Below, one piece after another: positions 34,081-47,192 of a stretch of DNA of 64,000 nucleotides; position 1 is the first letter of the stretch; each line of letters opens with the position of its first letter. The translations under genes were made by a program, and so were the position numbers. The notes under the pieces were generated by a model. That model searched no databases. It had not been told where the DNA came from and saw nothing but the letters and a program-made list of their open reading frames with translations. The stretch comes from Loxodes magnus. Its lineage: Eukaryota > Ciliophora > Karyorelictea > Loxodida > Loxodidae. The stretch covers positions 124,001-188,000 of the forward strand of contig CAMPDV010000018.1 in the NCBI GenBank assembly GCA_946699065.1, written 5' to 3'.

Positions 34081-37000
34081 TATTCTAATTTAGGCAAATC
34101 TTTAATTTAAATACCAATATCCTTTTATTTAGTTTTCATATCTTTAAATCCTTATCTTATTAATGCTCCTCCTTCTAGTCTTCCTATTAAACCTAAATAG
34201 TTTTATTTGTTTTAGAGTAATAAATTATCTTAGTTAGTAGTTAAGATATAAATCTGTTGTTTTCTCTTAACTGGAAGAAATGAAAATGAGTATATTAGAA
34301 GTTTTTGGCTAATGTTTAAAAGGATAAGGTTAAAGATTAATTGAAAGAGTAGCCATTAAATATCTTTTTCCGTTATTTTAATATCTTCGCTAGGGGTTTT
34401 TTAAATATGCTCTTAGATTGCTTTTTATATCTCTCTAAAGATATCATTTACAGAACTATCTGCTTGCTTTATTTAAGCCGCTTTATATAAGTTAAGGTAT
34501 TTTAATTATCAAACATTGCTGAAGCAATTATTTTCTTAATGATCTAATTGAGGATTATTTAGATGAGGGTTAAATAAAAAGCCCAATAATTACAAAAGAT
34601 CTATAAAGGATTTGAAGATTCTAACATAATGAAGATATTAAAAGTTCTATTATAATTAAGTAAGTTAAAATATAAGCACTAAGTAAGCTTAGAGTAATAC
34701 CAAGTATTTAACTTTCGATGTAACTTCAACTGTATCAGATAAACTTGCTCTTAAATGGCTTTCTAGATTAATATTAAATTTTTGTCTTAAAGTTATAATG
34801 AATGTAGTAAGATTGGTAAAGTTAGCTTAATAATAAATCTGGGGCTTTGAATAGTTTCCATATAAAGAAGAGAAGAGTTTTATAATTAATAACTTAGAAT
34901 TAAAGGTGCTATAATACTGTACTTGATTTAATAGAAAGATTAGATATAAACCAGTTAAAGCAAGGGTGTAGTGAAGGAAAGAATAGGGTGCTTGATATGA
35001 AGAGGAACTTAATAGATTAAAAAAAAAAAAAACTTAATTAAAAAGTTTATTAAAAGAATTAGATATTTAATCTAAGTAAATGGGCTATCTGCTGCTAGGT
35101 AATAAAAGTTATTAATAAGTTAATTTTTAATTCTTCAATAATTATATACATTTAAGTATAAAGATACATGCTTACTTTTAGCGAAAAATAAATGAAATTA
35201 AATGGAATAATCGTAAATTGCTCTAATGGTAGGGACTAAAAGTTTATATTTTAATATACTATAAAAAAGTAATTTGACAAAGATTTGTAATGACTATTAA
35301 GAAACATTGTTTCTTTAATATCCAAAACCATTTTTATCACACTTTATAATCTAAAAAATATTAAAGAAGAGTATTGTTTTATTTTGTCTCAAGATATAGC
35401 ATAGTGGTTTGGTAACTAAGAAACTCTCTTTTATCAAATTAATTTGACATACAATTATTAGTTCATATAAATCTTCGCTGCTAAGTTATAAGAAAGAATG
35501 TGAATATTTAAAGCTTAATTTAACTAAAAGGCTTAGTTCATTTAAGCTGTGCTAAATTTGTTCATAAATAATCAATTTATTACAAATTAGTGATAAGAGA
35601 AAACTGAGAAATCCTAAGGCATAACTTAACTATTCTATCAAAGGAACAGATAGATTAAGTTCACACTTAGGAAAAGTTAAGTTAAAAGGAAAGATTACCT
35701 TAATTTTTCATTTTTAATACAAACTTAGAAATAAAAGCTTAAGCATATAATCAAAATCATGGCCTCTAGTCACTTAAAACTCCTCCAATCTTTTATTTAA
35801 AAATCTAATTTTTATCAAAGGATATAATTTATAATAGCAAAGAACAATATACTTTGCCTTTATTTTAGAAGGATAGATTTACATCAGCTGTTTCAATTCT
35901 AATTCTTCTTAATAAAACAATTCATAGATTATAGCAATTTCTTATCTAAGCTATATATAAATACCTATAATAGCAAATCTATAGAGAGATAAAGAAATTT
36001 AATTAGAGTTGACTTTAACTTTAATACCTTTTTACTTATTTTAAGTCTACTACCATTTACTATTTTCGAACTATTTTGGGAAAAGTTTAATAGCTACATT
36101 CATTTAAAACTCAGAACTGTATATTAACTATGTATAAGCTTTAAAAGTGACAATGCTAATATCTTATGCTCTCATAATCTCTTATTAAATGCGATGCTAA
36201 ATAGCCAATCTTTTTATATATATCTAATGAAAAATTAAGAGTAAGAGTTTTAATTAAATCTACATATTTTGAAGTATGAAGAAGGTGATGCTTCCACTAT
36301 GAAATAAATTAGTCCATTCTTCTACCTTTTATTCAGATTCTAATTTAATTGACTAATAATTAAAGAATTATTTAGTTAACTTAACTAGGAATAAGTTAAA
36401 AAAGGGAAGATAAAAGGACAAATAAAATGTTTAGTAGTTAGACAGAAAAACTTTGCTAAAGAGCATAAATGAAAGCTAGTAAAGATATTAATATTATTAG
36501 AATGATTATGAAAGGATTTGCAAATCATAAGTAATACAACTATAATCCAAGATTGCTTAAATTCGGTTTGAACTCATCCTCATATCCTGTCCTAATAAAA
36601 TAACTTTTTATATGAGAATTAAAAGAAGAGAAATTGGAAGTTGAATGGATATCGGGGTTACTATAAAATAGCTATTTTTGATGGCAATGCAGATGAAAAA
36701 CATGGTCAAATCACTTTCAATCTGAAACATATTGATCTATAAAGTATAATTATTAGAACTTTACTAACAAAGTATCAAATTAATAAAATACTAAATCTGA
36801 TTTAATCATGCAAACTGTAATATTTATACTCCAAATATAGAATAGATAAAACAAAATTCGGAAATTAATTTTCCTTAACTAAGAATTTCTCTAAGGAATA
36901 AAGAGCAAATTCGTTAAAAATTACTGTAAGAAAAGTCCTAAAAATAAAGAGTCTATATCTTTTTAAATTGCGCTCTATTAATTATCTTTGCTTTTTATAA

Positions 37001-37164
37001 TTTTTACTTGATAGCGTCATTTAAACCATATCTAACACTTAATTGTTAAAATGTCTTTATAGAAATCATCCTACAAATAAATAAAAATGATATTAGTTTA
37101 AAATTATTTATGTAGACTTATTATTTAAATCGTTATTTTTCTTAAATTTTATTGTTTATTTAAA
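34081..37164. other. Long divergent intergenic region
   Basis: No firm gene. Around 36,500-36,760 two overlapping plus-strand frames look weakly protein-like (e.g. WELKEEKLEVEW, then GYYKIAIFDGNADEKHGQ one base out of phase), which might be a frameshifted remnant. A run of 13 A lies at about 35,020-35,032. Confidence 0.35.
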
Positions 37165-40100
37165 ATGGATGATATGATTAAATTATGCTTGCCGCTCATT
37201 TTTACCTTAGTCTTGCACTCATTAGCAAATGAATAATACCTGCTTGTCACTGATTTTTATTCACCCTATTACTTTGACACTTCATAAAGTGTTAATATAG
37301 ACACTTATTGAGGAAGTAGTGTATCTTTCTCTCTCACTTTTTGGATTTAAAATGAATGCACTGACTTTGAAGACCGCTATCTGTGTCTAATAACTAAAGA
37401 TGAGCAATATATCTATATATCTTTGAAGCAACAGAAAGCTGGGCAATAAGCACTAAATTTTTGCCTCACATAAGATTTTTAAAATAATGAGTGTGCTAGC
37501 TTTGATTTAGGAAAAACATGTGAACAATGACTTTTTGTAGGAATAAAATATGAATTAACAGAAGCATAATAAGGAAGTGTTAGTTTATGCACAACTTACT
37601 TTTAAACTTAAGGATTTGTTATGAATTGCTAAGAAACCCAAATCTTAAGTTCCTATATTTTTAAAGATTTCTAATATTTTTCTCCTGCTATTTACACTGG
37701 TAACTGAGATAATTAGAACATAAAGGGGAAAATATTGCAACTTTTATTTTGACAGTACAACTCCTATTATATAAGTGAAAACTTCTTAGAAGCTATTAAA
37801 ATAACACCCTGCACTTAATATTGTGACAACTACTGCATAGAGCCTGAATACACAGGTTGTCAAGGATTATAATTTTATCCCTTATACAGTCAAATTGTTC
37901 CTCTCCTATCCTATAGAAAAAATTTAGGAGATATTGCAATAAAAGATAAAGAGGAAAATTATTTATTATAATCATCTTTAATATCCTTTAGCTTCTCATC
38001 TTGGATATAAAACAACTGTAATTTAGAAGAAGACTAAATCATATGATCTTTTGATTACAAGTTATTATAAATGACAATTTAATACACTTAAGAAATATAA
38101 AATTTCCATAAATTCCAAATAAAATGAATATCATAATATGGCTAAGAATATATCTTACATAATTAAGATTAGTTGATAGAATGCTCAACTTGAATGTTTG
38201 TGGGAATTTCCTATAACAAAACAAATTCAACTTTCATATCCAATGTCATTATATTAAATAATGGCAACTTATAATAGTTTCCATTGACCTTTTATGACGT
38301 GCAGTTTACATACTCCTATGACTCAAATTAATAAATTGGAAATGTATATATGTATGAATCATTCGGCGGGCTTATTTTATAGCCTCGGTTTTATTTATTT
38401 AATACTTTTCTTAGTGAATCTGATTTTTTCGAAATAGCTAAATACTAAACTCCTTGTCTTTTAGAAGCTTACTGTAAATAATGTCCTGGACCAGAAGTTG
38501 AAAGTTGTCTAACTGGATTAAAATATTTTGAACTCACAACACTACCCTTAACAGCTAATGAGCATTATACTCTAGCAAACATTGATTTTGCTGATTATGG
38601 ATATGATCTTTCAAGATTCTCTGCAAGCACATGGTCTGCTAGTTTTTGGTTAAAAAACTATGGAACTTCAGAAGAGGAAACTATTTTTGTTAAAATAGCA
38701 ACTATATTGTGAATTAAGATATAATATAGTTCTAGCATGAAAGGATAATACATTAATCTATACTAGGATTGAACATATAAAGTTATTTCATAGTTTTATG
38801 CTGTTGATAAAAATAAATTCTATTTTCTTTAGGTAACATCAGATAGCTAAGAGGGTTTATCCATGTGTCTTACAAATTCAATTAAGCCATAAAGTCTAGA
38901 TTGCTTTACCTAAGCTGTCTTTTTGGATTCTTTTAGTCCAAGTGATTGAGTTTTATAATATTAGGACAATCCTGCATTTAATGGGTAAGTTATGCAGCCA
39001 AGGTTTTATACATACGATTATAAAATTTCTTAATAAGAATGACTTGATATTGTAAGTAAAGGAAATCCTTGTGCTTTATAAAATAAGCATGATTGCTCAT
39101 CTCCAGATGTCAAAGGTGATTTAGGATATGCATCTTTAAACACTTAGATGCTTCAAGAAATATAAATAAATGACTAATAACCTACTACATAAAATACATT
39201 CTTTAATTTAGGATATGATCCTTAGAAATATTCAACTGAAAGCTATAGTCTTTCTCTATGATTCTAAAATTAAGATGCTTCCTATAAAAAAATCCAACAT
39301 TAAAGAAGCTTATAAAATGCCTAATGAAGAGTAATTTGCCAAATAATTTAGATATACACATAATCAGAGGTAATCAAAATAAGAGGAATTTCTCTTACTT
39401 AATCGGAAATCTAAGTAAATCTTCAATCTCAAGCTACGAATTTTACTTTCACTAAAACTATCTCTAAGTTTAGTTGATATTTCATAACTATAACTCAAGT
39501 AGCATAAAATCAAAATATTTAAATATGCTTGTTGGAATATTCTTATGAACCTTTAAATGATTGTACTAGTTAGACCTTTTAATATTTATAATTTGATAAG
39601 AAGAGTATAATATAATTAGGATCAAGTAATACTCTATATAACTTTATTGGAAATATTTATGAATTTAATTTTTATACTTTTGATTCTTAACTAAGTGAAT
39701 TAGATACTTTAAATATATTTAAATCTAATTAATGTGCTATTAGCTGCTTATGATAAACATGTACAAGTCCTAGTATTAAAACTTGCATGTTAAGTTGTCA
39801 TGCAAGCTGCAAAACTTGCTTTCGTCAAAATTAGAATAACTGTCTCAGTTGCTACTTTGGATTTTATCTAGATGCTTTCACTTCAACATGCAATATGTGT
39901 TCGCAATAACTATAAGAATGTATTGACTGCAGCTAAGTAAATGGAAAGTTACAGTGCAGATAATGTTCTAGTGGATTTGTTTTAGACATGTAAAGTGGAT
40001 AATGCATAGCATGCTAATCTAAAATAGATAAATGCAGTTAGTGTTAAGATCCTAATTAATCAGGGGATATCATATGTAGCAAATGTGAAAACAATTGGGC

Positions 40101-42490
40101 ATTAATTGATAATTAATGTATCTGTGGATTTTAAAACTGTTTAACTTGTGATAGTACAGGAAAAGCATGTTAGCAATGTTAAGGAGGGTTTTATTTAAAC
40201 TTATAAAGCAAAGAGTGTGAAACTTGTAGTGTAATAGATAAAAATTGTGATAAATGCTTAAATAATGATAAATGCTTGCTATGTAAATATCCTTTCAAGT
40301 TATCTCTAAATAACTGTATCTAGAAATGCCCTACTTACCAGTAAGATTTTGATAATGACTTTGTATGCTAAAATTGCACAAATCAAATTCATAATTGTGA
40401 AGAGTGCGATGAAAGAGGTCTTAAATGCAATAAATGCTAAAACGGATATATAAGAAGTGGCAGTCAATGTAGTTTATGTAATGAAGTAATTCCAAATTGC
40501 TAATGATGCGATTAAGAAAAATGCACTCTCTGCAATAATTTATGATTTTTGTATGAAGGACAATGCTTACTCAAATGTCCTTTATGAACTTTTAAATTCA
40601 GATAAGATTGTATTAAATGCGAATAAAAGCTAGAAAACTGTTAGACATGTAGGGAAAATGAATGTCTTTAATGTAAAGTCGGATATTACATGAGTAACGG
40701 TAAATGTGAACCATGCTCCTAAGCCTTTGATTAATGTTAAGAATGTTCAAGTTAAGATTGCAACTCTTGCTAATTCCCTTTTAAACTAACATATAATAGT
40801 GGTATTTGCGCATTGGAATGTCCTTAAGATCAATATGATTATAAATAAGATAGACTTTGCAAGCCATGTAATTAGAGTATTTCCAATTGTAAAATGTGTT
40901 CAAACTAAAAAATAGAATGTGAACAATGTGAGGATGGATATACGTATTTTCCACATATTTAGTAGTGTGTTTAAAAGTTTAACTACAATTTAACTGATTC
41001 AAACGAAAAAAACGAAAAGGAAATACCTAACTCGATTTCAGATTTCAATTTATCTATTTGAGAAGAAAGATTAATTAAAGCTACTTAAGGATCACGTTCA
41101 GCTATTATACCTGCAGCCATTACATCAGGAGTTATTGCTCTCATTTAATCTTCAGGGTCTACAAAAGCATGCTATTAACTTTGAATCGCTTACTGTTTAG
41201 ATGAGATGATAGTATGTACTGGAATGATATCGGTGATGATGCCAAAGATTCTTCAAGCTTTGTATTTAGTTAGCATAGACTTTCAACAACTAATCTTAAA
41301 TGCCATTGGAATTAATTTCAATTCTAACTAAAAGTCATAAAAAGATATTTGATATAACTTATAAATTCAAGGTATGAGGTCAGCTACATTTATCTAAAAT
41401 GGTTTACGTAATATTATAGATTTCTTATTTTGCTTATTTATGTTCTTTTTCGTATGGAAGCTAAAAGATTAAAATAATAGATTTGGATAGTACATGTTAA
41501 AGACTTATCAAAACTATAAATTTAACACCTTTGTCAGGCTAACTTTAAATATGTCTTTGGGATTAATGCTTTCAGTTCTACTTTAAATCAGATTCACATC
41601 AAATGATGATGGTTATGTTACATTCAACTGCATTCTTTGCTATTTCTTACTAGTAAGTCTTTCTATTTCAGATTTTCATGGTATCCTTCTAAATATTTAT
41701 CTACATCATACTCAAGAAATACTAGCATTCTTAATCAAAAGTACGAAATGATTAAGAATAAAATACCTAGAATACATTTTTCAAGATCAAGGTGAAGCAA
41801 AACTATGGTAGTTTATTAACTGAGATAAAAAAATCTAAAAGTAGAGTTTGCTTATAGTTCTATAGTATTTTCTTAATTAGAAGAATGATTTTATCTTTTG
41901 TCATTATTATGGGACAAGAATGTCCTGAATTTTAAATAACTTTAGGCTGCATTTTATCGATCTTGTTTATAACCTATCTTGTTATATATAAACCTTTAAA
42001 AGAAAAAGCTGAGTTAATAGCAATGATTATAAATGAAGTGTGGGTATTCCTTCTGTTTTTATAAAACTCATTATATGTTAACTCAGACGAAGAAAAGTAT
42101 GATGGATTCGCTTTTGCAATAGTGTTGATAGCATGGTTGATTACTATTGGAAACTATCTATATGCCTTTTCGATCATTATGTTCAACTTTTATTTAACTC
42201 TAAAAGAAAAGCACTTTCTACTTATAATAAAAAAGTAGTTAACTAATATTAAGCTATAAGAGGAAAATAAACCATCTGATATATAAGAAGAAGCAAAATA
42301 AGCATAATCATAGTAAGATAATGATTAGAATTAAACAGCGTTCGAGTTTTAAAATGATGAAACAGTAAGATCAAACAAAGAAATCAATATATTCGACGAT
42401 AAAAGTTTATAGAAAGAAGTAATATTTGAGTAAAAACAAGATTGCTAATCAGTTTAAGAATTTGACAAAGATAAGGAGATCGAAATGTGA
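37165..42490 (+). CDS. Giant surface protein: four LamG-like repeats, Cys-rich stalk, about eight membrane helices (1769 aa)
   Basis: ATG 37165 starts a signal peptide (LCLPLIFTLVLHSLA). Four LamG/concanavalin-like units follow, each marked by a similar strand: SFSLTFWIQN (Trp60), SFSFSSWIQN (Trp280), SASFWLKN (Trp495) and SLSLWFQN (Trp699), spaced 204-220 residues. Residues about 855-1265 are dense CxxC repeats of furin/growth-factor-receptor type (CQQCQGGFYLN, CKYPFKLSLNNC). About eight hydrophobic helices lie between 1310 and 1680, then a hydrophilic acidic tail. A 16-nt intron (41865-41880) restores the frame through LGCILSILFITYLVIY. UGA encodes Trp about 20 times but not in the last 217 codons before stop 42488-42490. 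Such proteins are common in ciliates; function (receptor or channel) is unknown. Confidence 0.9.
41865..41880 (+). other. 16-nt intron in the giant surface protein
   Basis: GTATTT...AATTAG. Removal rejoins VLQ to RMILSFVIIM and restores a membrane-helix frame. The split codon becomes UAA (Gln). Confidence 0.85.
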
Positions 42491-42847
42491 GTGTAAGTAA
42501 TACACTTAACTTATATTCTTAACCTAATTATTAAATATATTTTTCTTTCCTTTATTCTAAATCAAACAGTATTATTAATTAGATTTACTTCTTTTTTTTA
42601 TAAGATTATATATTCCAACACTTGGTCTTCTCTACTTTTATTTTCTCATCTAACTATTCTAAATAATTTTTTGTTCTGCGACTTTAACTTCTCTTTTGTA
42701 AATTTTCTTTAATAGAACTGATAATATTTCAGTTCAAGCTTACTTGAGATTTTCCCTAGTTATTTATTTTTAAAATGGTTATAAATAGTTAAACCTTAAA
42801 TTACATAATTAGTAATCTTAAATATATCTACTTTTAAAGAAGATTTA
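42491..42847. other. Intergenic, nothing supported
   Basis: T-rich spacer between two plus-strand genes. Confidence 0.5.
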
Positions 42848-43098
42848 ATGATAAGTTTGAACAAACTGCAAGAAGAAGGAAATAGAAATACTAGACGAAT
42901 GAAAACTAATAAATCAGCTATTAATCCCATCCAAACATTTTCTAAATAAAAGGTAAAATAAAACTTAAGGATTTAAATATTTTTAATCTTAAGTATAAGA
43001 AATAGTTTTCACCAAATACCATAAACGATCTTATTTAACACAAAAAGAAGACTAATGTCTAAAAATAACTTTAGATTGGAGCAGAACTTTAAAATTGA
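42848..43098 (+). CDS. Small unknown protein (77 aa)
   Basis: Not recognised. ATG 42848 opens MISLNKLQEEGNRNTRRMK. After a 17-nt GT-AG intron (42953-42969, phase 0) it continues DLNIFNLKYKKQFSPNT and ends QIGAELQN before UGA 43096-43098. It is basic and polar with no membrane helix. The intron size, phase and nearby stop are consistent, but there is no homology support. Confidence 0.42.
42953..42969 (+). other. 17-nt intron in the 77-aa gene
   Basis: GTAAAA...CTTAAG, phase 0 between QK and DL. Inferred from frame and size only. Confidence 0.45.
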
Positions 43099-46000
43099 GT
43101 ATTATACTTTAAAAAAAAATTAAGGTGTTTTGATAAAAATTAGATTAGGAAGTGAGTAGTTAAAATAAAAGAATTTATAATAAGAAAAAATATAATCTAA
43201 CTGTGTTCTAATTACTAACGTTAATAATACAAAGCTAAGAATAAATTAACCATATGGAGATAAACAAGAAGTAAATATTCCATGCAAAAATGTGTTGTAA
43301 CGAAAAAAACCAGGCATAAAATGATATAACTTATAAGTAGCTGCAGATGAATATGATATTTTACAGAAATTCTTTATTCAATAAAGTTGGAATTATTAGA
43401 TTAAATTAAAATGGAAACTTATTTAAATGAAGGCTTTTAACATAACAACAGAAAAAGATATGGTAAACAGAAAGCAAATTTGAAAATTTAAAAAACAGAA
43501 ATTAGAAAAAAGAAAGAAGCAAGAAGAAATATAATTCATAAGAGTTAAATCTAAAAAATATAAAACGCAAAATTAAATTGGTGATCCGCTAGAAAGGTAG
43601 AGAGTAAAATTTATTTATATTAAGGCTAGCTAAATATGGAGTTACTTTATGTATTAACTTAATATTATAAGTTCTTTCAAAAATTAAAAGATATTAATTA
43701 AACTAGCGTAGCAGAAACTAGGATATCTTTAAAAAATAAAGCTAAAATTTAATTTCTTTATTCATATGTAAACTCAATTAGTTATTCACAACTAACTCTC
43801 TAATTATACTATAGCCTATTACCTTTTTATTATTTATTCAAAAAGGTTATAGAGTGAAGCTAAAAGACATGGTATATTCCTAGATAGATTGAAAAGAAGT
43901 TTTGATATCTATTAGAATTATAATAATAAAATTCACTTTAATAAAAAGATTTTAGAATGAAGATTCTGATTTAAATCAGACACTTCATTTCATTTAAATT
44001 TATAAATGTCATAATCTCTTTTCTAACCTTTTTTGTTTCCTTATTCTTCTTTCATACTATCTATTCTCAAATCGATTTCGCTATATCCTCTTAATATAAA
44101 TTTACTTTTTCCAAATATTAATTGTTTTTTATTTTGTAAATCCTGTGAAAATTTTGATTTATAGGTTTATTTCTGATTAATGTTTAAAGGCAAAGTGTCA
44201 GAATAATAAATTTTTGACATTTTTCCAGGAAATTTTTTCAAAAAATTACTAGCTATATAAAATAGTAGACACATTCGAAGATATATCTAAGCTTATCTTT
44301 TTCTCCACATATAAAAAGCTAATTTTCAATGGAAAATGACGAAAAAGTAAGTTATAGTGAGAACTATATGAATAAGTTAGCAACTTAAAGATGAGATAAC
44401 TTCTTATCTATATTCCTTATTAAGTTTATATATTTTATTTTCTAATTTTCTAAAGTTATTCAAGTTATGCTCTAAATATCTGTACAATGTATATGTCTTT
44501 GCAGCGTTAAGTTGCTTCTTAATTAAATCGCTTCTTTTTTTTCTCATTTCAAAGTTAGTTTAAAATAATTAATTGGTGCTATTATTTAATCCCTAAAACT
44601 AAAGATTAGAAAAACTAAGTTGATTGTAATTTATAATCTAGAGTCTTTATATTAAAAAATATTAAATGAGATACATCAAAAAGAGTATCTTAGAGTAATT
44701 AAAATTAGCTATACTAATACTTAAAAGGCTATTATATAATATAGCTAAATCAATTACTCTTTATTTTTCTTCTAATATAGCACTAAATTATTGTTCAAGG
44801 ATAATTAGATAGAATTTCTAGATTCTTCTATATGAAATTACCCACGAGGTTTAAACAAAAAGTAAAGTAATCAAGTAATAAAAGTAAAAATTAGAAAAAG
44901 GGTATTAAGAATATAAAAATTAGGAAATTAACTATAAAATGAAAGGGAAATTAAAAGCTAGCTTTTGATAATTAAAAGCCTTTAAGAGACTATTAGCTAA
45001 ATGAATAAGTGTATATGATGCTATAGCAATAAATTGCTCTATATTACTTTAATACATTTAGTTAAATGCTTAACACCCACGTAAAAATAGTGAGCTTAAA
45101 TTTTAAATAAGATGGCTTAATTTTGTTTTTATAAGTAAGAAACAAGTTGAAAGTGTTATTAGAAAATTAAATTAAATAGCAGGATTGAAAAAGTAAAGGA
45201 AATATCTAGAATTAAATAAAAGAGTAAAGATTTAAGCTTGCTGAGCATTGTTTTCAGGATATAAAGCTTTAACTATTATAAGCAATGACAAAAGATAGTT
45301 GTAAGTACTCTATGAAAATGGAAAACCTAATAATTCAAGACAATAATTAAAAATTAATAAACAGAATATTAATTAACATCAAAGTAAGCATAAACAAGTT
45401 TAGTCCTAATGAAGAGATAAAGCAATTAAAATGAATAGCAGCATAAATTAAAGTTATCAAAGTGAATAATTTACCCTTCGGCAAAATGGTATTCAATAAT
45501 ATAAATCAAATTTAACTAAAATATCCTTAATTATTTTTTTCTATAAAAGATTTGCAAATTTAAACGTATTTCCTATATTTTGCTTTAAATCTTACAGTTA
45601 AACCAATTTTCATAATCAATTTAGTTTTATTTAGTTAAATTCTATTAAAAGTAATTTCATATCTAAGTTCTAAGTGGTATTCCTGTTCTTTCTTTATTAA
45701 TACATGCTAAATTTTATATAATATATAAATCTACTAACTATAATCGTTCTATTCTTAATAAGCTTAATCATATCTGTCTTAGTAGCTTTTGATTTAAGTA
45801 TTAAGATATTATATATTTTTAATAATGAGCGATAACATTACAATTTTGGAGTGGTAGTGATAGTTTGCTTTTGTTATGTTACAATCTTGATTTTTAATTG
45901 TATCATGATGCAATATTTCTGTGTCTGCTTTCAAGTTGTATATATATTTACCTCTACCAATAAATGTACAATTTCATCTCTAAGCCTGCTCCTAATAATT

Positions 46001-47192
46001 TAAATCTAAGATATATTATCTAATTGCTTCTTTCTATCCTTTATTTAATTTAATTCTCTTTTCATTTATAGCTTTAAAATTTATAAGTATTTGTGTCTTA
46101 CTCGAATAAATCACTTCGGTTTATATAGATGTTTTTACTTTATAGATCCTCTTTCTTCCTTCTTATAGTTATTATTTTAATAAATCCCAAGGAAAATAGA
46201 CTTGAGAATTTTTAAATAAATAATATCCATACAGAGTGATATCTAATCCTTAAGAATATGCTTATAGTTCCTTGTAATCTAGGAAAAGCTATTTAAACTA
46301 TTGCTATCAGCACTAGTCATAGAAAATTTCCAAATAGATATACAAGAATATAAAATCTAAAGTGCCAGGAACTTAAGTTTGCTACCTAGTTATTTTTATT
46401 CCCTGGGACATTTTTTAAATACCTATACTGCCAATGAAGCCTTTTTAATAAGCTTAACTTAAGACTACTATAAATAGTAATCTTAAAAAGGTTCTAAATA
46501 GTATCTGTTTAGAGCTATATTGTTGTATAATTTAAAGATATATCTTATATACTATAATAAGTAATAAAATAGATAAGAGTTATAGATTCATCTAATATAT
46601 TGTAGTAAAAGCAATATGAGTATAAGAAATGCATCAAGCTTAAAATGTATAGAAATATACACAATTATAGAAGTTAGATTCATTCAAGAAAAACTGTATT
46701 TCACTAGTTTGTCTAATTAAATATCCTTATAAGGATACTTAATAACTAGTAGCTTTAATACCAATTAAGTACTAATTTAATTATACCTTAAATATAAGGA
46801 TATAATAATCTACTAATGAAGAAGTATTAAAGGAGATTAAAATATATAGCATGAATCTACAAAGCTAGCTATATAAATCATAGAGCACATACAAGAAAAC
46901 GAGAAATTAATATAACTAAATCTAGAACAATTAAGTGCTATATGGTATTTAATAAATAGAATATACTAGTGAGTATAGGAAAAGGTAACAAATAGTAATA
47001 GCTGAAAAGCAATATTTTAAAGGAAGAATCTATTTGTATGAGAAAGAATGTTTGAAGGTAATAAAGAAGTTAATTTAAAAGATACTATAATAATATATAG
47101 CAATTGCATTCTACTAATTTAAGTATTATAAAATGATTACTTAGAAACATGCTCCTAACTTCCATCCTATTATTCTGGCTTCTTAATTCTAG
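43099..47192. other. Long AT-rich region with no firm gene
   Basis: About 4 kb with no recognisable gene. A plus-strand frame from ATG 45066 (MLNTHVKIVSLNFKQDGLI) stays open for about 260 codons but has no motif and could be chance. A 48-bp palindrome at 46703-46750 is listed separately. Confidence 0.35.
46703..46750. repeat. 48-bp interrupted palindrome
   Basis: Outer ACTAGTT/AACTAGT arms enclose the perfect 16-bp palindrome TATCCTTATAAGGATA (46722-46737). The left arm equals the reverse complement of the right arm except for a 6-bp insertion (TGTCTA) and one mismatch. It could be a transposon end pair collapsed together, a cruciform or a protein-binding site. Confidence 0.75.

Noticed and set aside
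41886..41980. Read-through of the surface-protein intron
   Set aside because: The unspliced frame breaks at about 41,980; removing the 16-nt GT-AG intron restores continuous membrane helices.
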